Source of the DNA: Streptomyces althioticus
GTDB lineage: Bacteria; Actinomycetota; Actinomycetes; Streptomycetales; Streptomycetaceae
Assembly: GCA_014649355.1 (NCBI GenBank)
Contig: BMSW01000006.1
Coordinates: forward strand, 310,001-374,000
Direction: 5' to 3'
Length of the DNA stretch: 64,000 nt
The translations under genes were made by a program, and so were the position numbers. Under the pieces are notes generated by a model that was not told the origin of the DNA, did no database searches, and saw only the letters and a list, made by a program, of their open reading frames with translations. Positions within the stretch are counted from its first letter, which is position 1; each line of letters begins with the position of its first letter. Below, piece after piece: positions 54,030-62,414 of the stretch.

Positions 54030-55568
54030 GTGACCGGATTGTCTTCCTCGCCCGTCGCCGAGGGCACACGCGGTCGCCCCGGTCTGGGGCCGCGCGCCGC
54101 GGCCGTCCTGGTCTTCGGGGCCTCGGCCGCGGTGCTGGTCGTCGAGATCGTCGCCCTGCGCCTGCTGGCCCCGTACCTGGGCCTCACCCTCGAGACCAGC
54201 ACGATGGTGATCGGCATCGCCCTCACGGCGATCGCGCTCGGTTCGTGGCTGGGCGGGCGCGTCGCCGACCAGGTCGACCCGCTGCGGCTGCTCGCCCCCG
54301 CGCTTGGCGTCTCGGGCGCGGTCGTGGCCCTCACTCCGGCCGTGCTGCGCGGCGTCGCCGAGTGGGCGCGGCCGCTGCTGATCCTGGTCGCGGCGCTGAC
54401 CATCCTGGTGCCGGGCGCGCTGCTGTCCGCCGTGACTCCCCTGGTGACGAAGGTGCGGCTCACCAGCCTCGCCGAAACCGGTACGGTCGTCGGCCGGCTG
54501 TCCGGCGTCGGCACGGCGGGGTCGATCGCCGGCACGGTCCTGACCGGCTTCGTGCTGCTGTCGCGGCTGCCGGTCAGCGGCATCCTGTTCGGGCTCGGGG
54601 CGCTGCTGGTTGTCGCTTCGGTGGTGACCGGCCGGCGGCTTCGCGGCCGGAGCGGCGCCGCGCCCGCCCTGGCGCTCGTCCTCACGGCGGGCGGGCTGGC
54701 TGCCTCGGCCGCGCCGGGCGGCTGCGACGTCGAGACCCGGTACCACTGCGCCGACGTGGTCGCCGACCCCGCCCGCGAGGGTGGTCGCACACTCGTCCTG
54801 GACGGCGTACGGCACTCCTACGTCGACGCCGACGACCCGGCCCATCTGGAGTTCACCTACGTCAAGGCCGTCGCGTCGGTGGCCGACGCCGCCTTCCCCG
54901 AGGGCAGACCGCTCACGGCCCACCACCTGGGCGGCGGAGGCCTCACCCTGCCCCGCTACCTCGCGGCCACCCGCCCCGGCACGCGCAGCGCGGTGTCCGA
55001 GATCGACGACGGCGTCGTACGGATCGACCGCGAGCGGCTCGGACTGCGGCCGCAGCCCGGCATCGACGTCCGCACCGAGGACGGCAGGCTGGGGTTGAAG
55101 CGGCTGGACACGGACTCCCTCGACCTGGTCGTGGGCGACGCCTTCGGCGGAGTGAGCGTGCCGTGGCACCTCACCACCGTGGAGGCGCTCACGGAGGTGC
55201 GGCGCGCCCTCGCCCCCCACGGCCTCTACGTCGTCAACCTCATCGACCACGGCGAGCAGGCCTTCGCGAAGGCGGAACTGGCCACGCTCCACACGGTGTT
55301 CGCGCACGTGGCGCTTTTGGGTGAACCCGTCGACATCGGCCTGGCCCGCACCGGCGCGCCCGTGGGCGGCAATCTGGTCGCCGTCGCCTCCGACCGTCCG
55401 GTCGATCTGTCCGCGATCCAGAAGGCACTGGACGCCCGTGGCACGGGATGGAGGACGGTCACGGGCAGGCCCCTCACGACGTGGACGGCCGACGCCCCGG
55501 TCCTCACCGACGACTACGCCCCCGTCGACCAGCTTCTCCAGCCCTACGCCGCACAGCGCGGCCGCTGA
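54030..55568 (+). CDS. Membrane-fused spermidine synthase-like protein
   Basis: 512 residues from the GTG at 54030, 8 bases after AAGGA; an ATG at 54021 is too close to that site. The N-terminal half has about seven helices ([29 protein letters not shown] onward). The C-terminal half is a spermidine-synthase/methyltransferase fold: [73 protein letters not shown]. Key residues for putrescine binding are not clearly kept, so polyamine synthesis is uncertain. Such fusions are widespread and uncharacterised. Confidence 0.87.
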   Translation: MTGLSSSPVAEGTRGRPGLGPRAAAVLVFGASAAVLVVEIVALRLLAPYLGLTLETSTMVIGIALTAIALGSWLGGRVADQVDPLRLLAPALGVSGAVVALTPAVLRGVAEWARPLLILVAALTILVPGALLSAVTPLVTKVRLTSLAETGTVVGRLSGVGTAGSIAGTVLTGFVLLSRLPVSGILFGLGALLVVASVVTGRRLRGRSGAAPALALVLTAGGLAASAAPGGCDVETRYHCADVVADPAREGGRTLVLDGVRHSYVDADDPAHLEFTYVKAVASVADAAFPEGRPLTAHHLGGGGLTLPRYLAATRPGTRSAVSEIDDGVVRIDRERLGLRPQPGIDVRTEDGRLGLKRLDTDSLDLVVGDAFGGVSVPWHLTTVEALTEVRRALAPHGLYVVNLIDHGEQAFAKAELATLHTVFAHVALLGEPVDIGLARTGAPVGGNLVAVASDRPVDLSAIQKALDARGTGWRTVTGRPLTTWTADAPVLTDDYAPVDQLLQPYAAQRGR

Positions 55569-55687
55569 CCGGGAGAAGTCCGGCCGGAGGCGCGCTGTCG
55601 TTTCCGTCCAAGACGGTCGTGCCCCTCTCCCCCTAACGTGAGGCCAACAGTTCGGTGGCCCGCGTCGGGCAGGAGGAGAGGCGCATC

Positions 55688-56266
55688 ATGCGGAAACTGG
55701 TGTACACGGGGTTCATGTCCCTGGACGGCGTCGTCGATTCGCCCGGCGGCGGGCCGGGGGAGGAGCACCGCAGCGGCGGCTGGGTGTTCAAGGACCTCGA
55801 GTTCGTCGAGGAGGCCTGGTCCCTGAAGGGCGAGGAGCTGGCCGACACGACGGCGTTGATGTTCGGCCGCCGCAGCTACGAGGCGTTCGCGTCGGTCTGG
55901 CCCGGCTCGGACGACCACGCCGACTACCGCGACCTGCCGAAGTACGTGGTGTCGTCGACGCTCCAGGACGACGCGCTGGTCGACGGCTGGGGCCCGACCA
56001 CGATCCTGCGCTCCACCGAGGACGTCGCCGCGCTCAAGGAGGGTGAGGGCGGCGCCGTCTTCGTCCACGGCAGCGCGGAACTGGCCCGGCGGCTGTCCGA
56101 CGCCGGCCTGATCGACCAGTACAACCTGCTGATGTTCCCCGTGCTGCTCGGTGCCGGGAAGAGCCTGTTCGGCCGCGCCGACCGGGACAAGCAGATGCTG
56201 GCCCTGCGAGAGTCGGCGACCTACTCGAACGGCATCGTCAAGCTGGTCTACGACGTCAGGCGCTGA
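55688..56266 (+). CDS. Dihydrofolate reductase-fold protein
   Basis: 192 residues from an ATG behind AGGAGGAG. LVYTGFMSLDGVVDSPGG, ALMFGRRSYEAFASVWPG, PKYVVSSTLQDDALVDGWGP, AVFVHGSAELARRLSDAGLIDQYNLLMFPVLLGAGKSLF are standard for stand-alone RibD C-terminal-like reductases. It is a paralogue of the gene at 39923. Its 3' end overlaps the convergent AraC gene by 19 bp. Confidence 0.9.
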   Translation: MRKLVYTGFMSLDGVVDSPGGGPGEEHRSGGWVFKDLEFVEEAWSLKGEELADTTALMFGRRSYEAFASVWPGSDDHADYRDLPKYVVSSTLQDDALVDGWGPTTILRSTEDVAALKEGEGGAVFVHGSAELARRLSDAGLIDQYNLLMFPVLLGAGKSLFGRADRDKQMLALRESATYSNGIVKLVYDVRR

Positions 56267-56958
56267 CCGACGTCGAGCGCGATCGCCCCTCCTGCGCCCT
56301 CGCGCAGCTGACGCGCGGTGCGCCCCACGTACGCGCGCAGGGCGCGGGCCAGATGCGGCTCGTCGAAATAGCCGAGCTCGACGGCGACGTCGGCGGCCAG
56401 AGCGCCCGCGGCCAGCAGGTGCGCCGCGGTGCGTGCCCGCTCGATCTGCCGTACCGCACCACGCGTGAGTCCCGTCGCGGTCCGGAAGCGCCGCTCGACG
56501 GTCCGCTGTGAGACGTCGGGGCGATGGCCGCGGAGCACGTCGGCGACGAGCGGCTCCCGGTCGAGCACCCCGGCCCGCACCAGCCGCTCGACCAGGGCCT
56601 CGGCGTCGTCCGGCCCGGGCGTCTCCCACCGCGCCCCGTCCAGCCGGAACGTCCGGCGCGAGGTGTCGGGGAGGGTGATCCCACCGTCGAGCAGGTTCGC
56701 GGTGGACGCCATCCGCAGGGAGGTGCCCACGGCGAGGTCGATGCCCGTGAAGACGGCCCCCTCCGGCACGGGCGCCGTGCCGGTACGGGTCTCGGGCCCC
56801 GTGACCGCCGCGTACGCCGCCCCGTCCTGCTCCCAGAAGACCAGCCCCAGCCGCACCCCGGCGACGGACGTCATCGTGGTGACGCGGCCACTGGTACACG
56901 TCCACACACTGTCGACCCACGGCGAGTCGGACACACGAGTCTCGAACCACAGCCCCAC
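56248..56958 (-). CDS. AraC-family transcriptional regulator
   Basis: 236 residues, GTG start. The N-terminal sensing domain is variable (VFWEQDGAAYAAVTGPE). The C-terminal AraC domain has RHRPDVSQRTVERRFRTATG-like VSQRTVERRFRTATGLTRGAVRQIERARTAAHLLAAGALAADVAVELGYFDEPHLARALRAYVGRTARQL, with both helix-turn-helix units. Its 3' end overlaps the DHFR-fold gene, so the pair are convergent and may interfere with each other. Confidence 0.88.
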   Translation of the reverse strand: MGLWFETRVSDSPWVDSVWTCTSGRVTTMTSVAGVRLGLVFWEQDGAAYAAVTGPETRTGTAPVPEGAVFTGIDLAVGTSLRMASTANLLDGGITLPDTSRRTFRLDGARWETPGPDDAEALVERLVRAGVLDREPLVADVLRGHRPDVSQRTVERRFRTATGLTRGAVRQIERARTAAHLLAAGALAADVAVELGYFDEPHLARALRAYVGRTARQLREGAGGAIALDVGQRLTS

Positions 56959-56972
56959 ACCCGAAGACTACG

Positions 56973-57090
56973 CCCCCAAGGGGCGCGGGGGACCGCGCGA
57001 TCAGCAACAACGAAACCCGCACTCACGCCACCGCAGAGGCCACCCCCAGGGGCGCGGGGAACTGCGCGACCAGCCGCAGAAGACCCGCAC
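56973..57090. repeat. Two copies of a dispersed Streptomyces-type GGGGCGCGGGG element
   Basis: 56973-57022 and 57043-57090 share CCAAGGGGCGCGGGGGACCG / CCAGGGGCGCGGGGAACTG, then CGCGATCAGC / CGCGACCAGCC, and end in ACCCGCAC. Elements of this sequence recur between genes in many Streptomyces genomes. They sit between AraC and SnoaL genes, both read leftward. Confidence 0.75.
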
Positions 57091-57119
57091 CCGACCGCCC
57101 CGAGAACGCCAGTGGCCGC

Positions 57120-57545
57120 TCAGGCAAGCCCCTCCTCCACCAAGCCCTTCAGCACGGCCTCCCCCAGCGCCTCCACCGCGGAGCGAGGCCGCACCATCAC
57201 GGTGAACTCCTTGATACGCCCACCCTCGTCGAAGTGCAGCAGATCGATCCCGTGGATCTCCTTCCCGCCCACGGTCGCCCGGAAGACCAGCACGGCCGAC
57301 GGCAACGTCACCCCCTCCGCACTGGTCTGCGCCGCCCCGCTGTACTCGCCGACGTACCGGAAGTCCTCGAACGTCCGCAGCAGCACGCCGAACAGCCCCA
57401 TGACCATCGCCTTGCCCTCGAAGGGCGTGAACTTCACCGGGCTGTACAGCCGCACGTCGTCGGTGAACAGATCATCCAGCGCGGCAAGATCACGCGCGTC
57501 GACGGCTGCACGGAAACGCTCCACGGTGTCCACGGACGCCACCAC
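57120..57545 (-). CDS. SnoaL-like (NTF2-fold) protein
   Basis: 141 residues, GTG start with GAGGTG before it. DTVERFRAAVDARDLAALDDLFTDDVRLYSP at the N-terminus, GVLLRTFEDFRYVGEY and HGIDLLHFDEGGRIKEFTVMVRP are typical of NTF2-like proteins. These bind or isomerise small hydrophobic compounds; the ligand is unknown. It diverges from a PadR regulator across an inverted repeat and is probably its target. Confidence 0.87.
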   Translation of the reverse strand: MVASVDTVERFRAAVDARDLAALDDLFTDDVRLYSPVKFTPFEGKAMVMGLFGVLLRTFEDFRYVGEYSGAAQTSAEGVTLPSAVLVFRATVGGKEIHGIDLLHFDEGGRIKEFTVMVRPRSAVEALGEAVLKGLVEEGLA

Positions 57546-57566
57546 CTCGATAGTCAGGGATGTGAG

Positions 57567-57584
57567 TAGTCAGAAAAATGACTA
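57567..57584. promoter_or_regulatory. PadR-type operator candidate
   Basis: TAGTCA-GAAAAA-TGACTA is a perfect 6-bp-arm inverted repeat between the divergent SnoaL-like and PadR genes. A further TAGTCAG half-site lies at 57551-57557. Confidence 0.6.
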
Positions 57585-57651
57585 TCATGGGGTGCCCGCA
57601 GGGCGACAGAGGCAGAACCCCACCAGGACACCGCACGCGGAAAGGGATCGC

Positions 57652-58221
57652 ATGGCACTCCGCCACGCCGTACTGGCCGCACTGCTCGACGGCGAGCTCA
57701 GCGGCTACCACCTGGCCAAGGCGTTCGACGTCGGCGTGGCCAACTTCTGGTACGCCCAGCCGCAGCAGCTCTACGCGGAGCTGACCCGGCTGGAGCAGCA
57801 GGGCCTCGTCGCGGGCCGCGAGGTGGTGCAGGAGAGCCGCCCCAACAAGCGGCTGTTCCACGTCACCGACGCCGGCCTGGCCGAGCTGGAGGCCTTCACC
57901 GCCGCCTCCGCCAAGCCCGCCTTCGTCCGTGACGATCTCATGGTCAAGGTCCAGGCGGCCGACAGCGTCGACACCGCCACCCTGATCGACCAGCTCACCG
58001 AGCGCGCCGAGATCGCCCGCGCCCGCATCGAGCTGTTCGAGGCGCTGCTGCGACGCCTGCGCGGCGACCGCGGCGAGGAGGACTTCCTCCGCCACGGCGA
58101 CCGCATCGGCCCCTACCTGACCTGCCTGCGCGGCGTCGCCTTCGAGCAGGAGAACCGCGACTGGTGTCTGCGGACCGTCGCCGTACTGGAAGAGAGGCGG
58201 CACACCCGTGCCCGGAACTGA
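57652..58221 (+). CDS. PadR-family transcriptional regulator
   Basis: 189 residues, ATG behind GGAAAGGG. The winged helix is HAVLAALLDGELSGYHLAKAFDVGVANFWYAQPQQLYAELTRLEQQGLVAGREV, followed by RLFHVTDAGLAEL. The C-terminal half (IDQLTERAEIARARIELFEALLRRL) is a Vir-like dimerisation helix. It diverges from the SnoaL-like gene. The SGNH hydrolase gene downstream starts 14 bp inside its end. Confidence 0.92.
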   Translation: MALRHAVLAALLDGELSGYHLAKAFDVGVANFWYAQPQQLYAELTRLEQQGLVAGREVVQESRPNKRLFHVTDAGLAELEAFTAASAKPAFVRDDLMVKVQAADSVDTATLIDQLTERAEIARARIELFEALLRRLRGDRGEEDFLRHGDRIGPYLTCLRGVAFEQENRDWCLRTVAVLEERRHTRARN

Positions 58222-59069
58222 CACACCCGGAACCGACAGGCCCGGAACCGAGGCGCCCGGAACGGAGACGACCTTCCTCCGCTACGTCGCCCTGGGCGAC
58301 AGCCAGACCGAGGGCGTCGGCGACGGCGACGACACCACCGGTCTGCGCGGCTTCGCCGACCGCCTCGCCGAGCACCTGGCCCGGCACGAACCCGCCCTCC
58401 AGTACGCCAACCTGGCCGTACGCGGCCGCCTCGCCGCCCAGATCCACACCGAGCAGCTCGCCCCCGCCCTCGCGCTGCGGCCCGACGTCGCCACCGTCGT
58501 CGCCGGAGTCAACGACCTGCTGAGGCCCGGCTTCGACGCCGACGAGGTCTGCACCCACCTGGACGCGATGTTCGGGGCGCTCACCGAGCAGGGCGCCCTG
58601 GTCGCCACGATCACCATCCCCGACCTGTCCCGCGTGTGCCCCGTCGCACGCCCGCTGATCCCGCGCGTCACGGCCCTGAACGAGGGCATACGCCGGACCG
58701 CGCGCCGCCATGGAGTGGTCGTCGCGGAGACGGCCCTCCACCCGGTCGCCGGCGACCCGCGCCTGTGGAGCCCCGACCGCCTGCACGCCAGCCCCCTGGG
58801 CCATGAGCGCATCGCCGCCGCCCTCGCCCAAGCGCTGCGACTGCCTGACAGCGACGACACCTGGACCCACCCCCTCCCACCCCCTCCCGCCCCAGACCCT
58901 GCCCACCGGCCTGCGCGCCGTAGGCACCGAACTCCGCTGGCTGGCGGGCTTCCTGGGACCGTGGCTGCTCCGCCGCCTACGCGGCCGCTCGTCCGGCGAC
59001 GGCCGCTCGGCCAAGCGCCCGCTGCTCCACCCGGTCCTGGACGACCGCCGCCCGGTGACGGACGGCTGA
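58208..59069 (+). pseudogene. SGNH/GDSL esterase-lipase, frameshifted by a 10-bp tandem duplication
   Basis: GTG 58208 overlaps the PadR gene by 14 bp. The N-terminus carries four PGT(D/E) repeats before the catalytic domain: Ser in ALGDSQTEG, VVAGVNDLLRPG (Asn block), and Asp/His in SPDRLHASPLGHERIA. After DDTWTHPL the frame shifts: CCACCCCCTC occurs twice (58867-58886). Removing one copy gives PPQTLPTGLRAVGTELRWL and RRLRGRSSGDGRSAKRPLL to the stop at 59069, the usual C-terminus of Streptomyces SGNH proteins. As written it continues to 59134 with a wrong tail. The catalytic domain is intact, so activity may survive. Confidence 0.85.
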
Positions 59070-59087
59070 CCCGCCACCCCTTCGCGC

Positions 59088-60659
59088 TCACGTACGCGCG
59101 GCGGGTTCCGCCGTGCCGACCAGCGCCCTGGTGAACGGATGCCGGGGATCGTCGAGAACCTGCCGCGCGGACCCCTGTTCGACGACCTCACCCGCGTCCA
59201 GGACGGCGACACGATGAGCGAGGGCAGCGGTGGCGAGGTCGTGGGTGATCAGGACCAGCGCCACGTCACCCCGCTCGCCGACCAGTTCGGCCAGGGTCCT
59301 CACGATGTCCCGGCGCGTGACCGCGTCGAGGCCCGACGTGACCTCGTCGCACAGCAGCACACGGGGGCGGGCCAGCAGGGCGCGGGCGAGCGCCGCACGC
59401 TGGAGTTCACCCCCGGAGAGCTCACCGGGCCGACGCCGGACCAGCTCCTCCGGCAGACCGAGCCGGGCGAGGACGTCCACCGCCTCCCGCCCCGCAGTCC
59501 CCGCGTCGGCGCCCCGCAGACGTACGGCGGTACGGGCCACCTGCCGCACGACCGGCCGGTGTTCGTCGAACGCGGCGCGCGCGTCCTGGAACACGTATTG
59601 CACCGCGGCCAGTTGGGCGCGGGTGCGCCGACGCAGGCTCCGGGGCACAACCGTGTCGTCCAGCCGGATCTCGCCGTCGTGATCCCGGTGCAGTCCGGCG
59701 AGGCAGCGCGCGAGGGTCGTCTTGCCGCTGCCGGAACGGCCCACCACGGCCAGGCACTCCCCGGCCCGCAGGTCGAGCGCGGGCACCCGCAGCACGACCG
59801 GGCCGGACGGGGGACCGCCCCGGTGCCGTGCCACCAGCCCGCGCACCCGCACCACAGGACGCCGGGACCGAGTGGCTCCCACGTCGAACGAGGTCACCTC
59901 GCCCTCCGCTGCCAGCAGTTCCCGTGTCCACGCATGGCGCGGCGCCGCCCACAGCCGCTCGGCAGGTCCCGACTCGACGACCCGGCCCGCCCGCATCACC
60001 ACCACTTCGTCGGCGAGCGCCCGCACCACCTCCAGGTCATGGCTGAGCAGCACCACGCCGATCCCGCGCGCCGTGAGGGCCGCGAGCTGCTCGACGACCC
60101 GCCGCTTGGTCAGGCCGTCCTGCCCGGTCGTCGGCTCGTCGGCCACCACGACCCGGGAGCCGAGGAGCAACGCCTGTGCCAGCACCACCCGTTGCTGCTG
60201 GCCCCCCGACAACTGGTGCGGATACCGGCGCAGCAGAACCCCCGGGTCCTCCACCTGCGCGTCCTCGGCCGCCCGCACCACACGCGCCCGCGCAGCGGCC
60301 CGGCGCTCACCGCGCGGCAGATGCCGCACCCGCATGCGTGCGACGTCCGTCAGCAGGGCGTCCACACGACGGGCCGGCGCCAGCACGCTCGCCGGATGCT
60401 GAGGCACGTACCCCACCGGCCCTCCGGTGGTCACCCGCACCTCCCCATCCACCCGGGCCCCGCGGGGGTACTCCCCGAGCAACGCGAGCCCCGTCGTGGT
60501 CTTGCCGCTCCCCGACGCACCCACCAGGGCCGTCACCCGTCCCGGCAGCACGCGGAAGGCGACCCCGTCCACGATCGCCCGCCCCTCGATCTCCACGCGC
60601 AGACCGCGCACTTCGGCGAGGAGACCCTCTCCCGTGCCGTCCTCATGCTTCACGGACAC
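59088..60659 (-). CDS. Dual-ATPase subunit of a peptide/nickel-type ABC importer (DppD-DppF fusion)
   Basis: 523 residues, likely GTG start. Two complete ATPase domains: Walker A VGASGSGKTTTGL, signature HQLSGGQQQRV and Walker B VVVADEPTTGQD, then Walker A VVGRSGSGKTTLAR, signature GELSGGELQRA and Walker B VLLCDEVTSGLD. This fusion replaces the separate DppD and DppF proteins. Its start overlaps the permease gene by 17 bp. It powers uptake of the ligand held by the binding protein at 62411. Confidence 0.93.
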   Translation of the reverse strand: MSVKHEDGTGEGLLAEVRGLRVEIEGRAIVDGVAFRVLPGRVTALVGASGSGKTTTGLALLGEYPRGARVDGEVRVTTGGPVGYVPQHPASVLAPARRVDALLTDVARMRVRHLPRGERRAAARARVVRAAEDAQVEDPGVLLRRYPHQLSGGQQQRVVLAQALLLGSRVVVADEPTTGQDGLTKRRVVEQLAALTARGIGVVLLSHDLEVVRALADEVVVMRAGRVVESGPAERLWAAPRHAWTRELLAAEGEVTSFDVGATRSRRPVVRVRGLVARHRGGPPSGPVVLRVPALDLRAGECLAVVGRSGSGKTTLARCLAGLHRDHDGEIRLDDTVVPRSLRRRTRAQLAAVQYVFQDARAAFDEHRPVVRQVARTAVRLRGADAGTAGREAVDVLARLGLPEELVRRRPGELSGGELQRAALARALLARPRVLLCDEVTSGLDAVTRRDIVRTLAELVGERGDVALVLITHDLATAALAHRVAVLDAGEVVEQGSARQVLDDPRHPFTRALVGTAEPAART

Positions 60660-61464
60660 TCGTCCCTCCCGGGCCGCGGCCCCGCTTGTCCAGCGCCGCG
60701 TCGAACAGCAAGTTGGTGCCCGTCGTGAGGGCGACGATCAGCAGCGCGGGCACGACCACGGCCCACGGCTGCACGAGAAGTCCCGTACGGTTCCGGTCGA
60801 CCATCACCGCCCAGTCGGCCGCGTCGGGCGCCGCGCCCACGCCGAGGAACGCCGCCGTGGCGACGAGGTACAGCACCCCGGTCAGCCGGGTGCCGGCGTC
60901 GGCGGTCACAGTGCGCAGCATCGAGCGCCCGATGTGTCCGACGGCGATACGCCACCACGTCTCACCCTGCATCCGCAGGGCCTCCACGGCCGGGCGCGCC
61001 GCGATCTCCGTGGCCGTGGCGCGCACCAGCCGCGCCGCGTCGGGCACGTTGACCACCGCGACCAGCAGCGCCAGCCCCACCGTCCCGGGGGAAAGGACGG
61101 TGGCCACCAGAAGGATCATCAGCAGGGACGGCACGGCGAGCAGGACGTCCAGCGGCCGCAGCAGCAGCTCCTCCACGAGGTGCCGCTGGGTGAGCGCACC
61201 GGCCAGGCCCAGCGGCAGCGCCACGAGGTACGCCAGGACGGTGGCCGCGAGCGCCGTCAGGACCACCGGCCGGCCACCGTGCAGCACCTGGTACCAGACG
61301 TCACGCCCCACGAAGTCCGTGCCGAACCAATGCCCCGCACCCTCGGTGAACGACGCCTCCCGCGCCGGAGGCGGGCCGGCGAACACGGGCCCCAGCAGCG
61401 CGATCACCAGCGGCACGGTCACCACCGCGACTCCCAGGACGAACCGGCCCGGAAGGACCCTCAC
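60643..61464 (-). CDS. Peptide/nickel-type ABC permease (DppC-like)
   Basis: 273 residues. Opening FVLGVAVVTVPLVIALLGPVF, then EGAGHWFGTDFVGRDVWYQVLHGGRP is the DppC/OppC signature. The EAA loop is ATEIAARPAVEALRMQGETWW. Five to six helices. Its start overlaps the other permease stop by four bases. Confidence 0.92.
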   Translation of the reverse strand: MRVLPGRFVLGVAVVTVPLVIALLGPVFAGPPPAREASFTEGAGHWFGTDFVGRDVWYQVLHGGRPVVLTALAATVLAYLVALPLGLAGALTQRHLVEELLLRPLDVLLAVPSLLMILLVATVLSPGTVGLALLVAVVNVPDAARLVRATATEIAARPAVEALRMQGETWWRIAVGHIGRSMLRTVTADAGTRLTGVLYLVATAAFLGVGAAPDAADWAVMVDRNRTGLLVQPWAVVVPALLIVALTTGTNLLFDAALDKRGRGPGGTSVREA

Positions 61465-62414
61465 GCCGCCACCCCCGCCCGCGGTGCCAGCCGGTGGGCG
61501 ATCACGTCCGCACCCAGGTTCAGCACGACGGTCACCACGCCGAACACCACGGCCAGCCCCTGCACCACCGGCACGTCACGCTCAGCCACGGCCCCCAGCA
61601 GGACCGTGCCGAGACCCGGGACCACGAACAGCGTCTCCACCACCACGACACCGCACAGCAGCCAGTCGATCGTCCGCGCCAGCTGCTGCACGGCCGGCGC
61701 CAGAGCGTGCGGCAGCGCGTGCAGGTACCGCACACGGGCGCCGGACACCCCGTACCGCAGTGCGTGCGCCACGTACGGGGACGCCAGCGCGTCGATCATT
61801 CCCGCGCGCACCAGCCGGACCAGGGAGCACACGGGGCGGGCGAGCAGCACGAGCACGGGCAGGACGAGCACCCCCGGATGCGCGAGCAGGTCGGTGCCGT
61901 GGCCGACCGCCGTCGGCGGCAGCCAGCCCAGCCGCAGCGCGAACACCGTGACCAGCAGCACCCCCAGGGCGAACTCGGGCACCGCGTACACCGCGAGCGT
62001 CACCGAGCTGATCAGCCGGTCCACCGGCCGCCCCTCGTACCGCGCGGCCAGCACACCCAGCGCCACACCGGCCGGCACCAGCAGCGCCACGGTGAGCGCG
62101 GCCAGCAACAGGGTCGGCCCGAAGGCGTCGGCGAGGTACCGCGCCACCGGTCGCCCGGACGTCAGCGAGGTGCCGAGGTCACCGTGGAGCAGCCCCGCCG
62201 CCCAGTGCACCAGCCGCTCCCATGCGGGCCGGTCCAGCTCCAGCGCCGTACGGATCGCCTCGATGCGGGCCGGGTCCGGCTGGTCACCAGCGAGGGCGAC
62301 GGCCGCGTCGCCCGGTAGCGCCTCGGTGAGCGCGAAGACCAGCAGCACCACGGCCGCGATCTGCGCCACCCCGAGCAGCAGCCGCCGGGCGACGAACGAG
62401 CGCAGTCCGCTCAC
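61461..62414 (-). CDS. Peptide/nickel-type ABC permease (DppB-like)
   Basis: 317 residues from a GTG whose GTGA overlaps the binding-protein stop. VARRLLLGVAQIAAVVLLVFALTEALPGD is the DppB N-terminus; LLHGDLGTSLTSGRPVARYL and the EAA loop SPYVAHALRYGVSGARVRYLHALPHALAP follow. It pairs with the DppC-like permease. Confidence 0.93.
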   Translation of the reverse strand: MSGLRSFVARRLLLGVAQIAAVVLLVFALTEALPGDAAVALAGDQPDPARIEAIRTALELDRPAWERLVHWAAGLLHGDLGTSLTSGRPVARYLADAFGPTLLLAALTVALLVPAGVALGVLAARYEGRPVDRLISSVTLAVYAVPEFALGVLLVTVFALRLGWLPPTAVGHGTDLLAHPGVLVLPVLVLLARPVCSLVRLVRAGMIDALASPYVAHALRYGVSGARVRYLHALPHALAPAVQQLARTIDWLLCGVVVVETLFVVPGLGTVLLGAVAERDVPVVQGLAVVFGVVTVVLNLGADVIAHRLAPRAGVAA

